DNA of 36,773 nucleotides from Candidatus Omnitrophota bacterium (lineage in GTDB: Bacteria > Omnitrophota > Gorgyraeia > Gygaellales > Profunditerraquicolaceae). This document shows, one piece after another, positions 8,842 to 15,658 of this stretch (within the stretch, counting starts at the first letter, position 1; each line of letters opens with the position of its first letter). A model generated the notes under the pieces. It did no database searches, had not been told where the DNA came from, and saw only the letters and a program-made list of their open reading frames with translations. Position numbers and translations under genes: made by a program. The DNA lies in assembly GCA_028718245.1 (NCBI GenBank), contig JAQUME010000006.1, positions 1 to 36,773 of the forward strand, written 5' to 3'.

Positions 8842-9104
8842 TCCCGCCAGTTTCTCCCGCCACATTCATTATGCTGATATTTCGCTCTTGGGATATTGTA
8901 CGCGTGCGGAATTTTTCGCCTGATGTGCTATCGGTTTACGTCTCGTTCCCGAACTGACTTACGCTAAAAGAGAGGGTTCTCCGTTCGACGTAATTCCTCG
9001 CACACATTTTGCCGAAAAATTCCTAATTGCACGCTTAACAATATCCCTCGGCAAAATATCTATGGGTAATGAGATGCTGCTCAACCAATCCTTGTACAAA
9101 AAAC
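8842..9104. other. intergenic stretch between the trehalose operon and the pilin gene
   Basis: No gene is visible. Just after the small membrane ORF, CCCGCCA occurs twice (8843-8863 region). The rest is mostly the palindromic element 8876-9060, followed by about 45 bases leading into the pilin promoter. Confidence 0.6.
8876..9060. repeat. ~185-bp imperfect palindromic repeat, copy 1
   Basis: The outer arms begin GATATTTCGCTCTTGGG and end, on the other side, CCCTCGGCAAAATATC; their reverse complements match over most of about 60 bases each (shared blocks GGATATTGT, GCGTGC, GGAATTTTTC, TGTGC). The same element, 187 bp long, is at 26937-27123. The two copies differ most in the central loop, yet arm pairing is preserved: G8909-C9022 here is A26970-T27085 there, and T8941-A8988 here is G26999-C27052 there. 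It lies at the 3' end of the trehalose operon, so it could end transcription, or be a small non-autonomous mobile element. Confidence 0.85.
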
Positions 9105-9131
9105 TTGACATTTCCTGGGGGGGGGTAAACT
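9105..9131 (+). promoter_or_regulatory. pilin promoter with a G9 run in the -35/-10 spacer
   Basis: TTGACA (9105-9110) and TAAACT (9126-9131) are separated by 15 bases, of which 9117-9125 are nine consecutive G. The spacer is two bases shorter than the 17-base optimum. Slippage in the G run would change spacing and promoter strength. The predicted transcription start falls at about the ATG at 9138, with no leader. Confidence 0.55.
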
Positions 9132-9137
9132 AATGAA

Positions 9138-9647
9138 ATGGAAAATAAAACCCCTATCCCCTCATCAAAATCCCCGAGTAAATCCTTCAGAAAAAATATA
9201 CCAGAAAAAGAACATGGTTTCACCCTCGTAGAGCTAATTATCGTTATCATCATCGTAGGCGTCCTTGCAGCACTAGGCATGACCCAATACACCCTGATAG
9301 TTGAGAAAGCCCGCACTGCCGAGGCCAAGGTCCGCATAGGCGCTATGCGAGATCTTGCCTATCAATATTACATAGAGCATGGTTCGCTAACTGGCATACA
9401 GTATGCCGACGTGGGGGTGGACAATACTTGCACGTCCACCGACTATTACTCGTACTGGAGCTATGACGCTGGTAGTTGGCTGAGCCTGGTTGCGACCAGG
9501 TGCACTAGCGGCGGAAAGTCGCCGGACGTGGACGTGTCTAGGCAGTATTATATCGCCATGAAGTGGTATCCGAGCACAGGTTTGGTTCGTTGGGTGTGTG
9601 TTTACATCCTCGGTGGGCGATCGTGTTTTGGGTTGCCTACGAGTTAG
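9138..9647 (+). CDS. type IV pilin-like protein with a class III prepilin signal
   Basis: The 169-residue protein has the prepilin peptidase site G27|FTLVE with the +5 glutamate (E32), followed by a hydrophobic helix (LIIVIIIVGVLAALGM). The leader of 27 residues is long and basic. The mature part (142 residues) has EKARTAEAKVRIGAMRDLAYQYY, the amphipathic helix usual in pseudopilins and minor pilins, and then a Ser/Tyr/Trp-rich C-terminal half with four cysteines that may form disulphides. No pilus assembly genes are adjacent, so this is a lone pilin that would use machinery encoded elsewhere. No clear Shine-Dalgarno sequence precedes the ATG other than the G run 12 bases upstream. Confidence 0.85.
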   Translation: MENKTPIPSSKSPSKSFRKNIPEKEHGFTLVELIIVIIIVGVLAALGMTQYTLIVEKARTAEAKVRIGAMRDLAYQYYIEHGSLTGIQYADVGVDNTCTSTDYYSYWSYDAGSWLSLVATRCTSGGKSPDVDVSRQYYIAMKWYPSTGLVRWVCVYILGGRSCFGLPTS

Positions 9648-9688
9648 GGTTTTGGGCTTTTTTTGATATGTTTGGTGCTTGGAATCGA

Positions 9689-9730
9689 GAATCGAGGGAC
9701 GTTCCCCCAGAATCGAGGGACGTTCCCCCA
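9689..9730. repeat. 21-bp tandem repeat, two units (GAGGGACGTTCCCCC type)
   Basis: Two identical 21-base units, 9689-9709 and 9710-9730, each containing GAGGGACGTTCCCCC; a partial unit (GAATCGA) precedes them. GGGACGTTCCCC is also present inverted at 9807-9818 (12 of 12 bases), and GAGGGACGTTC is inverted at 10674-10684 beyond the toxin gene. The look is that of REP/BIME-like sequences spread by REP-associated transposases; no such transposase is in the window. Confidence 0.8.
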
Positions 9731-9794
9731 GGTACCACCCTTTGCGTTTCTATCCGGTTGTAAATCAATAAATTATAACATAGGTTTGTAAAAG

Positions 9795-9810
9795 GGGTGT
9801 CCCCTTGGGG
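9795..9810. repeat. left inverted repeat bracketing the toxin-antitoxin pair
   Basis: GGGTGTCCCCTTGGGG, whose exact reverse complement is at 10606-10621 (16 of 16 bases). Directly adjoining bases (to 9819) give GGGGAACGTCCCC, which pairs with the tandem repeat at 9696-9707. Confidence 0.8.
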
Positions 9811-9839
9811 AACGTCCCCTCCCACCCTCTTCAAATAAC

Positions 9840-9868
9840 TTGACAAAATCTCGTTCATAGATTATACT
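9840..9868 (+). promoter_or_regulatory. sigma70-type promoter of the toxin-antitoxin operon
   Basis: TTGACA at 9840-9845, a 17-base spacer, and TATACT at 9863-9868: nearly consensus. The expected start is near 9875, at the first of two direct repeats, leaving a leader of about 40 bases. Confidence 0.75.
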
Positions 9869-9874
9869 TTTGTT

Positions 9875-9900
9875 GGAAGTAAGAATGTAAGGAAGTAAGA
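9875..9900 (+). promoter_or_regulatory. direct repeats in the toxin-antitoxin leader, possible autoregulatory operator
   Basis: GGAAGTAAGA occurs at 9875-9884 and again at 9891-9900, 16 bases apart. Placed just after the predicted transcription start, it could be the binding site of the antitoxin, as is usual for such operons. The assignment is inference. Confidence 0.4.
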
Positions 9901-9914
9901 AAGGAGTGGATAAA

Positions 9915-10178
9915 ATGACCGTAATCGAAACAGCAAAAATAACCTCTAAAGGGCAGGTTACCATACCTAACCGCATAAGAAAACTTTTGCACATCCAGTC
10001 AGGCGCCTCTTTAGCCTTTGGTTTAAGTAGAGAGGGGATAGTCTTGCTGCCTTGCAAGGTCACCGCAGAATCTCCCTATACTCCTGGGGAGTGGGCGAGA
10101 ATCGAGAAGTTAGCCTCAAGTAAAGGCAGAATATATAGGAGCGTCAAGAGAGCCAAGAAGCATATTGAGGCGCTATGA
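9915..10178 (+). CDS. antitoxin with AbrB/MazE (SpoVT-AbrB) DNA-binding domain
   Basis: The 87-residue protein has the swapped-hairpin AbrB pattern TAKITSKGQVTIPNRIRKLL at residues 6-25, then SGASLAFGLSREGIVLLP. The C-terminal third is basic and helical (YRSVKRAKKHIEAL) and probably wraps the toxin. I chose ATG 9915 because AAGGAG at 9901-9906 is eight bases upstream; GTG 9906 overlaps that site. The stop overlaps the toxin's ATG in ATGA. In this family the antitoxin binds and neutralises the toxin and represses the operon. Confidence 0.88.
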   Translation: MTVIETAKITSKGQVTIPNRIRKLLHIQSGASLAFGLSREGIVLLPCKVTAESPYTPGEWARIEKLASSKGRIYRSVKRAKKHIEAL

Positions 10179-10453
10179 GGTTTGAATTTAAGTCTTCCTT
10201 CGACAGGTCTGTCAAAAGTTTCCATGGCAGAGAAAAAGAAGAGATAAAACAAGTTGCTCTCCAAGCTATAGATATCTTATCTCAAGACAGAGTGATCCAT
10301 AAAGGCCTTGGTTTAAAACGCCTGAAGGGTGATTTTTGGGAAATACGAAAAGGCCTTAAAGCAAGAATTCTCTTCCGCTGGAAAGGCGATTTAGTGGAAT
10401 TTGTCCTTGCCGGCGATCACGATGATATTAGGCGCTATCTGAAGAATATCTAA
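10175..10453 (+). CDS. RelE/ParE-superfamily toxin
   Basis: The 92-residue product matches the compact RelE/ParE fold: N-terminal strand FEFKSSFDRSVKSF, two helices, then GLKRLKGDFWEIRKGLKARILFRW and the ending FVLAGDHDDIRRYLKNI. The basic core (K, R, R) and the aromatic plus charged C-terminus resemble ribosome-dependent mRNA interferases, but ParE-type gyrase inhibition cannot be excluded. Pairing a RelE-fold toxin with an AbrB-type antitoxin is a known mixed combination. It is translationally coupled to the antitoxin by a 4-base overlap. Confidence 0.85.
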   Translation: MRFEFKSSFDRSVKSFHGREKEEIKQVALQAIDILSQDRVIHKGLGLKRLKGDFWEIRKGLKARILFRWKGDLVEFVLAGDHDDIRRYLKNI

Positions 10454-10697
10454 TCCTGCCCAGAATAAAATACCACAACCCCAGTGATCCAAAATTCAAC
10501 CTTTCCATCTTAGCTAACCTTTCTTACCTTGAATCCCAATCAATCCGGGCAAGAGTGTAACCCATGTCCCCGGTCTAAAATGTAACCTTGATTCGCTTGC
10601 ACAGTCCCCAAGGGGACACCCTTCCGATTGATTCCAGAAACGGTCCCGCTTTACGTCCCGGCTTTGGATCTAAGAACGTCCCTCTCAAAAATAATAC
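10454..10697. other. gene-free stretch with possible insertion-sequence remnant
   Basis: I see no gene. At 10553-10587, GTGTAACCCATGTCCCCGGT followed by TCTAAAATGTAACC recalls terminal repeats of IS elements that I know from memory, but there is no transposase fragment. The right inverted repeat (10606-10621) and the outer inverted copy GAACGTCCCTC (10674-10684) lie here. Confidence 0.4.
10606..10621. repeat. right inverted repeat bracketing the toxin-antitoxin pair
   Basis: CCCCAAGGGGACACCC is the exact reverse complement of 9795-9810. Together with the outer pair (GAGGGACGTTC at 9694/9715 and its complement at 10674-10684) it forms nested inverted repeats around the toxin-antitoxin operon. 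Confidence 0.8.
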
Positions 10698-10726
10698 TTG
10701 CAAAATTCCCAAAAATAGCATATACT
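10698..10726 (+). promoter_or_regulatory. promoter of the TetR-export operon, apparently leaderless
   Basis: TTGCAA (10698-10703), 17-base spacer, TATACT (10721-10726). The expected transcription start is base 10733, the A of the regulator's ATG. The interrupted palindrome ATGAAT-GTAA-ATTCAT lies at 10733-10748, right at the start point, and could be the TetR operator. Confidence 0.6.
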
Positions 10727-10732
10727 TCAATT

Positions 10733-11398
10733 ATGAATGTAAATTCATTAATTGAAGATAAATTCATTACGGAAAAACCGGAGTTATCCTTAAGCCGTAG
10801 GGAGAGGGACAAGCTCTTGCGCCGGGCGGATATCCTGAGGGCGGCCGAGCACGTGTTCGCCCTGAAGGGGTATTATGAGGCGACCATCCAGGATATCGCA
10901 AGAGAGGCGCAATATGCCACCGGCACCGTCTATTTATATTTTAAGGACAAGGAATCGCTCTACTTCTCGCTGGTGGAGCGTAAATACAGCGATCTTCTGG
11001 CAATTTTAAAAGAGCGTACTTCCGTTGCCCGGGCTGCAAGGGAAAAGCTCGAAATATTTATCCATGAGAACCTTGGTTTTTTCGAGCGGAACCAGGATTT
11101 CTTCCGCATATTCGTTTCGGAAGGGAATAAGAGCCAGGCGCTAAAGGTAGGCAGGTTCCATAAATTGTCCGTGATCAAGCAGCACCGGGAGTTTGTTACC
11201 GAACTGGTCAAGCTTGGGCAGGAGGAGCGCCTGATCAGGAGCGATTTTTCGGCTAAACAAATAGGGGATGTGCTTATCCCGATCTTTATGTCCGTAGTTT
11301 TTAACTGGCTCAAAGAGGAATCTAAAGGAGCCAAGAGTTTAAGCCGGATGTCCGGTTTTATCCTGGATATGTTCTTAAACGGCGCTGGAAAAAAATAA
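10733..11398 (+). CDS. TetR/AcrR-family transcriptional regulator
   Basis: The 221-residue protein has the TetR helix-turn-helix at about residues 33-78 (ILRAAEHVFALKGYYEATIQ, then AREAQYATGTVYLYFKDKES), followed by a helical ligand-binding domain with a C-terminal part typical of efflux regulators. It heads an operon with TolC, adaptor and MacB genes, so it probably represses that exporter and is released by a substrate. ATG 10733 has no Shine-Dalgarno sequence and coincides with the predicted transcript start. An alternative is TTG 10817, which follows GGGAGAGG and would still keep the helix-turn-helix. The stop is immediately followed by the ATG of the tolC gene. Confidence 0.92.
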   Translation: MNVNSLIEDKFITEKPELSLSRRERDKLLRRADILRAAEHVFALKGYYEATIQDIAREAQYATGTVYLYFKDKESLYFSLVERKYSDLLAILKERTSVARAAREKLEIFIHENLGFFERNQDFFRIFVSEGNKSQALKVGRFHKLSVIKQHREFVTELVKLGQEERLIRSDFSAKQIGDVLIPIFMSVVFNWLKEESKGAKSLSRMSGFILDMFLNGAGKK

Positions 11399-12682
11399 AT
11401 GAAACTAAAATCCATCTTGCTCATTTCAGTTATTTTCTTAACCGGCCTTTTCAGCAGCCTTTACGCTGCCGAAGAGGTACTTTCCTGGCAGGACTGTATT
11501 AAAGAAGCGGCGAAAAATCACCCGGACCTTATTGCGGCAGTGGAGGAGATAAAACAATCCCAGGCTGCCAAAAAAATTACCGCCAGCACTCTTTTCCCCC
11601 AGATAGAGGCTAATGCGAGCGCATCAAGAGCCAGGACCGCATCAGACAGCGCCCCCGGGGTGACTGCCGATAGCTATAGTTATGGAGTAAGCGCGACTCA
11701 ATTGATATTCGACGGGACCAAGACGATCCAGGATGTAAAGGCTGCCTCGGAGACCATTAAGGCCTCTCAGCAGAACTACAGGTTTACATCTACCCAGGTC
11801 AGGCTGAACTTACGCACTGCGTTCATTAATTTGCTCCAGGCCCAGGAATTGATCAGGGTTACGGAGGATATTATCAGGATACGCAGGTCAAACCTGGAGC
11901 TGATAACCTTGCGTTATGAATCAGGCCTTGAGCATCGCGGGGCATTGTTGACTGCGGAAGCAAATTTAGCCCAGGCTGAATTTCAACTCGCCCAGGCAAA
12001 AAGAGAGATCGGGCTTGCTCAAAGGCAGTTGACCAAAGAGATGGGGAGAAAAGAATTCATTCCAATGATGGTAAAAGGCGATTTCGAGGTTGTTGATCCT
12101 GCAAAGGAGGAGCCGGACCTGGAATCCTTAGTCAGGAATAATCCGTCTTTGCAGCAGCTTATCGCCCAGAAAAATTCCGCGGAGTTCAGTTTAAGGTCGG
12201 CTTATGCCAATTTTTCTCCCACTTTGACCGGCGCAGCGGGCGCCAATAAAGCAGGCACCCATTGGACGCCGCGGGGGGATAACTGGAACCTGGGCCTTGC
12301 TTTATCGATGCCGATATTTGAAGGAGGCTTAAGGCTGGCGCAGGTATCCCAGGCTCAAGGTCTGTTGAATCAGCTTAGGGAGAATGAAAGAAGCACCAGG
12401 GATGGTTTGGTTGTCAGCCTGGCCAGGACCTGGGCGGCTTTACAGGATGCTGTTGAGACAGTAGGCGTCCAATACAAAAATCTTATTGCTACCGAGGAGC
12501 GTTCAAAAATTGCCGAGGCGGAATACGCCACAGGTTTTATTACCTACGATAACTGGACGATCATTGAGGATAATCTGGTGCAGGCCAAAACTACTTATTT
12601 AAGCGCCCAGGCTAATGCGTTATTGGCCGAGGCGAATTGGATCCAGGCGAAAGGAGAGACTTTGGAATATGCGCAAAATTAA
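11399..12682 (+). CDS. TolC-family outer-membrane efflux protein (first exporter)
   Basis: The 427-residue protein starts with a signal peptide (MKLKSILLISVIFLTGLFSS, cut near LYA|AEE). It then shows the two repeated helical/beta halves of TolC: SWQDCIKEAAKNHPDLIAA at the start and LGLALSMPIFEGGLRLAQVS in the second half, with the SYGVSATQLIFDG strand region between. The protein would form the trimeric outer-membrane channel for the adaptor and MacB encoded next. It begins directly after the regulator's stop codon. Confidence 0.92.
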   Translation: MKLKSILLISVIFLTGLFSSLYAAEEVLSWQDCIKEAAKNHPDLIAAVEEIKQSQAAKKITASTLFPQIEANASASRARTASDSAPGVTADSYSYGVSATQLIFDGTKTIQDVKAASETIKASQQNYRFTSTQVRLNLRTAFINLLQAQELIRVTEDIIRIRRSNLELITLRYESGLEHRGALLTAEANLAQAEFQLAQAKREIGLAQRQLTKEMGRKEFIPMMVKGDFEVVDPAKEEPDLESLVRNNPSLQQLIAQKNSAEFSLRSAYANFSPTLTGAAGANKAGTHWTPRGDNWNLGLALSMPIFEGGLRLAQVSQAQGLLNQLRENERSTRDGLVVSLARTWAALQDAVETVGVQYKNLIATEERSKIAEAEYATGFITYDNWTIIEDNLVQAKTTYLSAQANALLAEANWIQAKGETLEYAQN

Positions 12683-13646
12683 ATCAAAAATAATCATCGG
12701 GGTATTGGTTTTGTCGGCTGTTTTAGCCTTTGTTATGATCAGGGCTAAAGGTAAAGGCAAAAGCGATGAAATAGTCAAGGAGGTCACCCCGTCCATCGGG
12801 GCGATCCAGACCTATATTTCCACGACCGGAACAGTCCTGCCTAAGAACCGCCTTGAGGTTAAGCCGCCGGTGAACGGCCGCATTGAAAGTATCCTCGTGC
12901 AGGAGGGTCAGAAGGTTAACTTGGGCCAGACCTTAGCCTGGATGAGTTCTACCGAGAGAGCCGCGCTTTTAGATGCTGCCGAGGGGCAGGGGGAAGAAGT
13001 ATTAAAATATTGGAAAGAGGTTTATAAGCCTATCGCGTTGCTGGCGCCGATCAACGGAGAGGTTATTGTGGCTACTACCCAACCGGGGCAAACCGTTACC
13101 ACGGCTGATGCCGTGATCGTCTTATCCGACCATCTTATTGTCCGGGCCCAGGTGGATGAGACCGATATCGGCAAAATTAAGTTAGGCCAGAAGGCGGTAA
13201 TCATTATTGACGCCTACCCGGATGATAAGATTAATGCCGTTGTCGAGCATATTTATTACGAATCTGAGACGGTCAATAATGTCACTATCTATAAAGTTGA
13301 CCTTCTGCCGGAGCAGGTCCCGCAGTTTTTCCGCTCGGGAATGAACGCTACCGTAGATTTTATTGAGCAGGAAAGGGAAAAAGCCCTGCTCCTTCCGGTT
13401 GAAGCCATTTATAAGGATAAAGACGGTGATTTTGTTTTGCTCAAGAAAAACGGAGAGATCCAGCCGATACGGCAGGCCGTGCAAGTGGGGATAAGCGACG
13501 ATAAAAACACCGAGATAATCTCGGGGATAAGCGTAAATGACAGGGTAGTGGTAAAGAACGCGAAGTTCGTGCTCCCTGCCAGCGACGTGGGTTCAAGCCC
13601 ATTTACGCCTTTCGGCCAGAGAAAAAACTCTAACGGTAAGAAGTAA
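12669..13646 (+). CDS. periplasmic adaptor (MacA/HlyD-like) with a very short hairpin
   Basis: The 325-residue protein has an N-terminal membrane anchor (about 6-24), then the biotinyl-lipoyl halves (VNGRIESILVQEGQKVNLGQ and LLAPINGEVIVATTQPGQTV), a beta-barrel domain (VDETDIGKIKLGQKAVIIID) and a membrane-proximal domain ending in VNDRVVVKNAKF. Between the lipoyl halves there are only about 25-30 residues, where MacA has a long coiled-coil hairpin that reaches TolC. ATG 12669 was chosen because the product then begins with the anchor; AAGGAGAG lies about 11 bases upstream. It overlaps tolC by 14 bases. Confidence 0.88.
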   Translation: MRKIKSKIIIGVLVLSAVLAFVMIRAKGKGKSDEIVKEVTPSIGAIQTYISTTGTVLPKNRLEVKPPVNGRIESILVQEGQKVNLGQTLAWMSSTERAALLDAAEGQGEEVLKYWKEVYKPIALLAPINGEVIVATTQPGQTVTTADAVIVLSDHLIVRAQVDETDIGKIKLGQKAVIIIDAYPDDKINAVVEHIYYESETVNNVTIYKVDLLPEQVPQFFRSGMNATVDFIEQEREKALLLPVEAIYKDKDGDFVLLKKNGEIQPIRQAVQVGISDDKNTEIISGISVNDRVVVKNAKFVLPASDVGSSPFTPFGQRKNSNGKK

Positions 13647-13657
13647 GGTTTAAGCCG

Positions 13658-15628
13658 ATGATAGAAGTAAAGAATATATCCAAAACATACCAGATGGGCA
13701 AGGTCCAGGTAAAGGCCCTTTCCGATGTCTCCTTAAAGATCGATAGCGGGGAATTCGTGGCGATCATGGGCGCTTCGGGCTCGGGCAAATCCACCCTTAT
13801 GCATATCCTGGGATTGCTTGACCGGCCGGATTCCGGATCTTTTTATCTCGGAGATATTGAAATAACCAAGCTCTCCGATATAGAGTTAGCGGATTTAAGG
13901 AACAGGCTTATCGGCTTTGTCTTCCAGCAGTTTCATTTATTGCCGCGGATGAGCGCTTTGGAGAACGCCGAGCTTCCTCTGGTCTACGCGGGGAAAAGGC
14001 ACTTAAAGGACAGGGCGATGCGGGAGCTGGAGGAGGTGGGTTTAAAAGACAGGGTCCGCCACAGGCCCAATGAAATGTCCGGCGGCCAGCAGCAGAGGGT
14101 GGCTATCGCCCGGAGCCTGGTCAATGACCCTTTGATCATACTGGCCGATGAACCCACGGGTAATCTTGACTCAAAAAGCAAGGAAGAGATAATCGGGGTG
14201 TTGCAAAAGCTTAATCAAAAAGGAAAGACCGTGGTGATCGTCACGCATGAAAAGGAGATCGCCGCCTACTGCCGCCGGGTCATCCAGATGCGCGACGGCG
14301 CGATAATCTCCGATATACGCAGCCAGGAGGGGAGTAAGATTTCGGAGGTCTCTTCCATTGAGGACACCCTGGTAAGCGGCATACTCTCAAAAAAACACAG
14401 TGCTTCCGGAGGGACCAAATTCTTTGATTACCTGCGCCAGGCAGTATTCGCCATGCTTTCCCATAAGATGCGTTCCATTCTTTCCATCCTGGGCATATTG
14501 ATCGGGGTTACTTCAGTCATCGCCATGCTGGCATTGGGCCAGGGTGCCAAGGATGCCATTGAAAAACAACTGTCAAGTTTGGGCTCTAATCTTCTGATCG
14601 TCATGCCGGGGTCTCCAAAAGTACACGGGGTTGCTTTGGAAACCGGGGCATTTACGCGGTTTACCTTTAATGACGCTTCGGCAATAGCCAAACTGGGGGA
14701 TGAGGTAAACCGGGTGTATGCTGCCGTAACCGGCAGGGGGCAGTTGGTTTATAAGGATGAAAACTGGAATACCCAGGTGGATGGGGTAGGTGTGAATTAC
14801 CCCAAGATGCGTAATGCCGAGCCGGCAGTGGGGAGGTTTTTCACCGAAGAGGAGGTTAAACTACGCAGCAAAGTGGTGGTTATCGGCACGACCGTAGCCA
14901 GGGAGCTCTTCGGCGAGGAAAATCCAGTCGGTCAAACCATCAAGATAAATCTTTTGAACTTTAAAGTTATCGGAATACTTCCCCCTAAAGGGGCAAGCAC
15001 CTTCAGGGACCAGGATGATGTCGTGGTCATACCGGTGACTACCGCTATGTACAGAGTATTCGGCAAGCAATATATAGATTATATTTTTGTTGAAGCAAAA
15101 GATCCTGCCTCCGTAGAATCGGCCCAGGATTCCATCACCCAGCTTATCATAAAGGTTCACCGGCTGAAAAAGGACGAGGAGGATACTTTTCAGATCCGCA
15201 ATATGGCCGATATAAGGAAGACCCTGGAGTCTACCACCAAGACCATGTCAATGCTTTTGGGGGTGATCGCCGCCATATCCCTTTTGGTCGGCGGGATAGG
15301 CATTATGAATATCATGCTTGTTTCGGTTACTGAGCGCACGCGGGAGATCGGGCTGCGTAAGGCGATAGGGGCGACCAACAAAGATATAATGGTGCAGTTC
15401 CTCATAGAGGCGATGCTGATGTCTTTTCTCGGCGGGCTTTGCGGTATTCTGCTGGGATGGGGGGTAGCGACATTGATCACGATTTTTGCCGGCTGGTCAG
15501 TCAAGGTCTCTTCGTTTTCGGTTATACTGGCAACCTCATTCTCCCTGGCTGTAGGAGTGATCTTCGGGCTCTGGCCGGCGCAAAAAGCCAGCCGGCTTGA
15601 TCCTATCGAAGCGCTGCGTTACGAATAG
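13658..15628 (+). CDS. macB: MacB-type ABC transporter, fused ATPase and permease
   Basis: The 656-residue protein has an N-terminal ATPase: Walker [10 protein letters not shown] (38-46), Q-loop [11 protein letters not shown], signature [14 protein letters not shown], Walker [15 protein letters not shown] and the H-loop VIVTHEKE. A linker follows, then the first TM helix near 273-293 ([20 protein letters not shown]), a periplasmic MacB core domain of about 200 residues, and three C-terminal FtsX-type helices from about 533. MacB drives mechanotransmission export of macrolides, peptides or lipids from the periplasm through TolC. It is the last gene of the TetR-TolC-adaptor-MacB operon. The substrate is unknown. 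Confidence 0.93.
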   Translation: MIEVKNISKTYQMGKVQVKALSDVSLKIDSGEFVAIMGASGSGKSTLMHILGLLDRPDSGSFYLGDIEITKLSDIELADLRNRLIGFVFQQFHLLPRMSALENAELPLVYAGKRHLKDRAMRELEEVGLKDRVRHRPNEMSGGQQQRVAIARSLVNDPLIILADEPTGNLDSKSKEEIIGVLQKLNQKGKTVVIVTHEKEIAAYCRRVIQMRDGAIISDIRSQEGSKISEVSSIEDTLVSGILSKKHSASGGTKFFDYLRQAVFAMLSHKMRSILSILGILIGVTSVIAMLALGQGAKDAIEKQLSSLGSNLLIVMPGSPKVHGVALETGAFTRFTFNDASAIAKLGDEVNRVYAAVTGRGQLVYKDENWNTQVDGVGVNYPKMRNAEPAVGRFFTEEEVKLRSKVVVIGTTVARELFGEENPVGQTIKINLLNFKVIGILPPKGASTFRDQDDVVVIPVTTAMYRVFGKQYIDYIFVEAKDPASVESAQDSITQLIIKVHRLKKDEEDTFQIRNMADIRKTLESTTKTMSMLLGVIAAISLLVGGIGIMNIMLVSVTERTREIGLRKAIGATNKDIMVQFLIEAMLMSFLGGLCGILLGWGVATLITIFAGWSVKVSSFSVILATSFSLAVGVIFGLWPAQKASRLDPIEALRYE

Positions 15629-15636
15629 CTGATTCC

Positions 15637-15654
15637 GGGACACAATACTTAATT
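15637..15654. repeat. half-site of the GGGACACAATACTTAATT repeat family
   Basis: GGGACACAATACTTAATT matches the reverse complement of the right arm of the hairpin repeat at 32579-32603 (18 of 18 bases). Only one arm is present. It occupies the gap between macB and pabB where the pabB ribosome-binding site would be expected. Confidence 0.75.
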
Positions 15655-15658
15655 GCGC

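Larger units (their letters stand above)
9648..9839. other. gene-free stretch holding REP-like repeats
   Basis: No ORF has coding character here. A T-run follows the pilin stop (9657-9665) but I see no convincing stem before it. The stretch carries the tandem repeat 9689-9730 and the inverted-repeat cluster 9795-9819, described separately. Confidence 0.55.

Noticed and set aside
8876-9060. CRISPR or tRNA-like structure in the palindromic region
   Set aside because: There are no regularly spaced short repeats and no cloverleaf or anticodon arm; the region is one long imperfect palindrome. I see no CRISPR array or tRNA in the window.
9657-9665. Intrinsic terminator after the pilin gene
   Set aside because: There is a T-run, but I could not find a convincing GC-rich stem directly before it.
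10553-10587. Terminal repeat of an insertion sequence
   Set aside because: The TGTAACCCATGTCCCCGG pattern is only reminiscent from memory; there is no transposase fragment, no matching second end and no target-site duplication, so it is mentioned only as a possibility.
10628-10732. Upstream extension of the TetR regulator by 35 residues
   Set aside because: The extension covers the predicted promoter and repeat remnants and has no TetR-like sequence.
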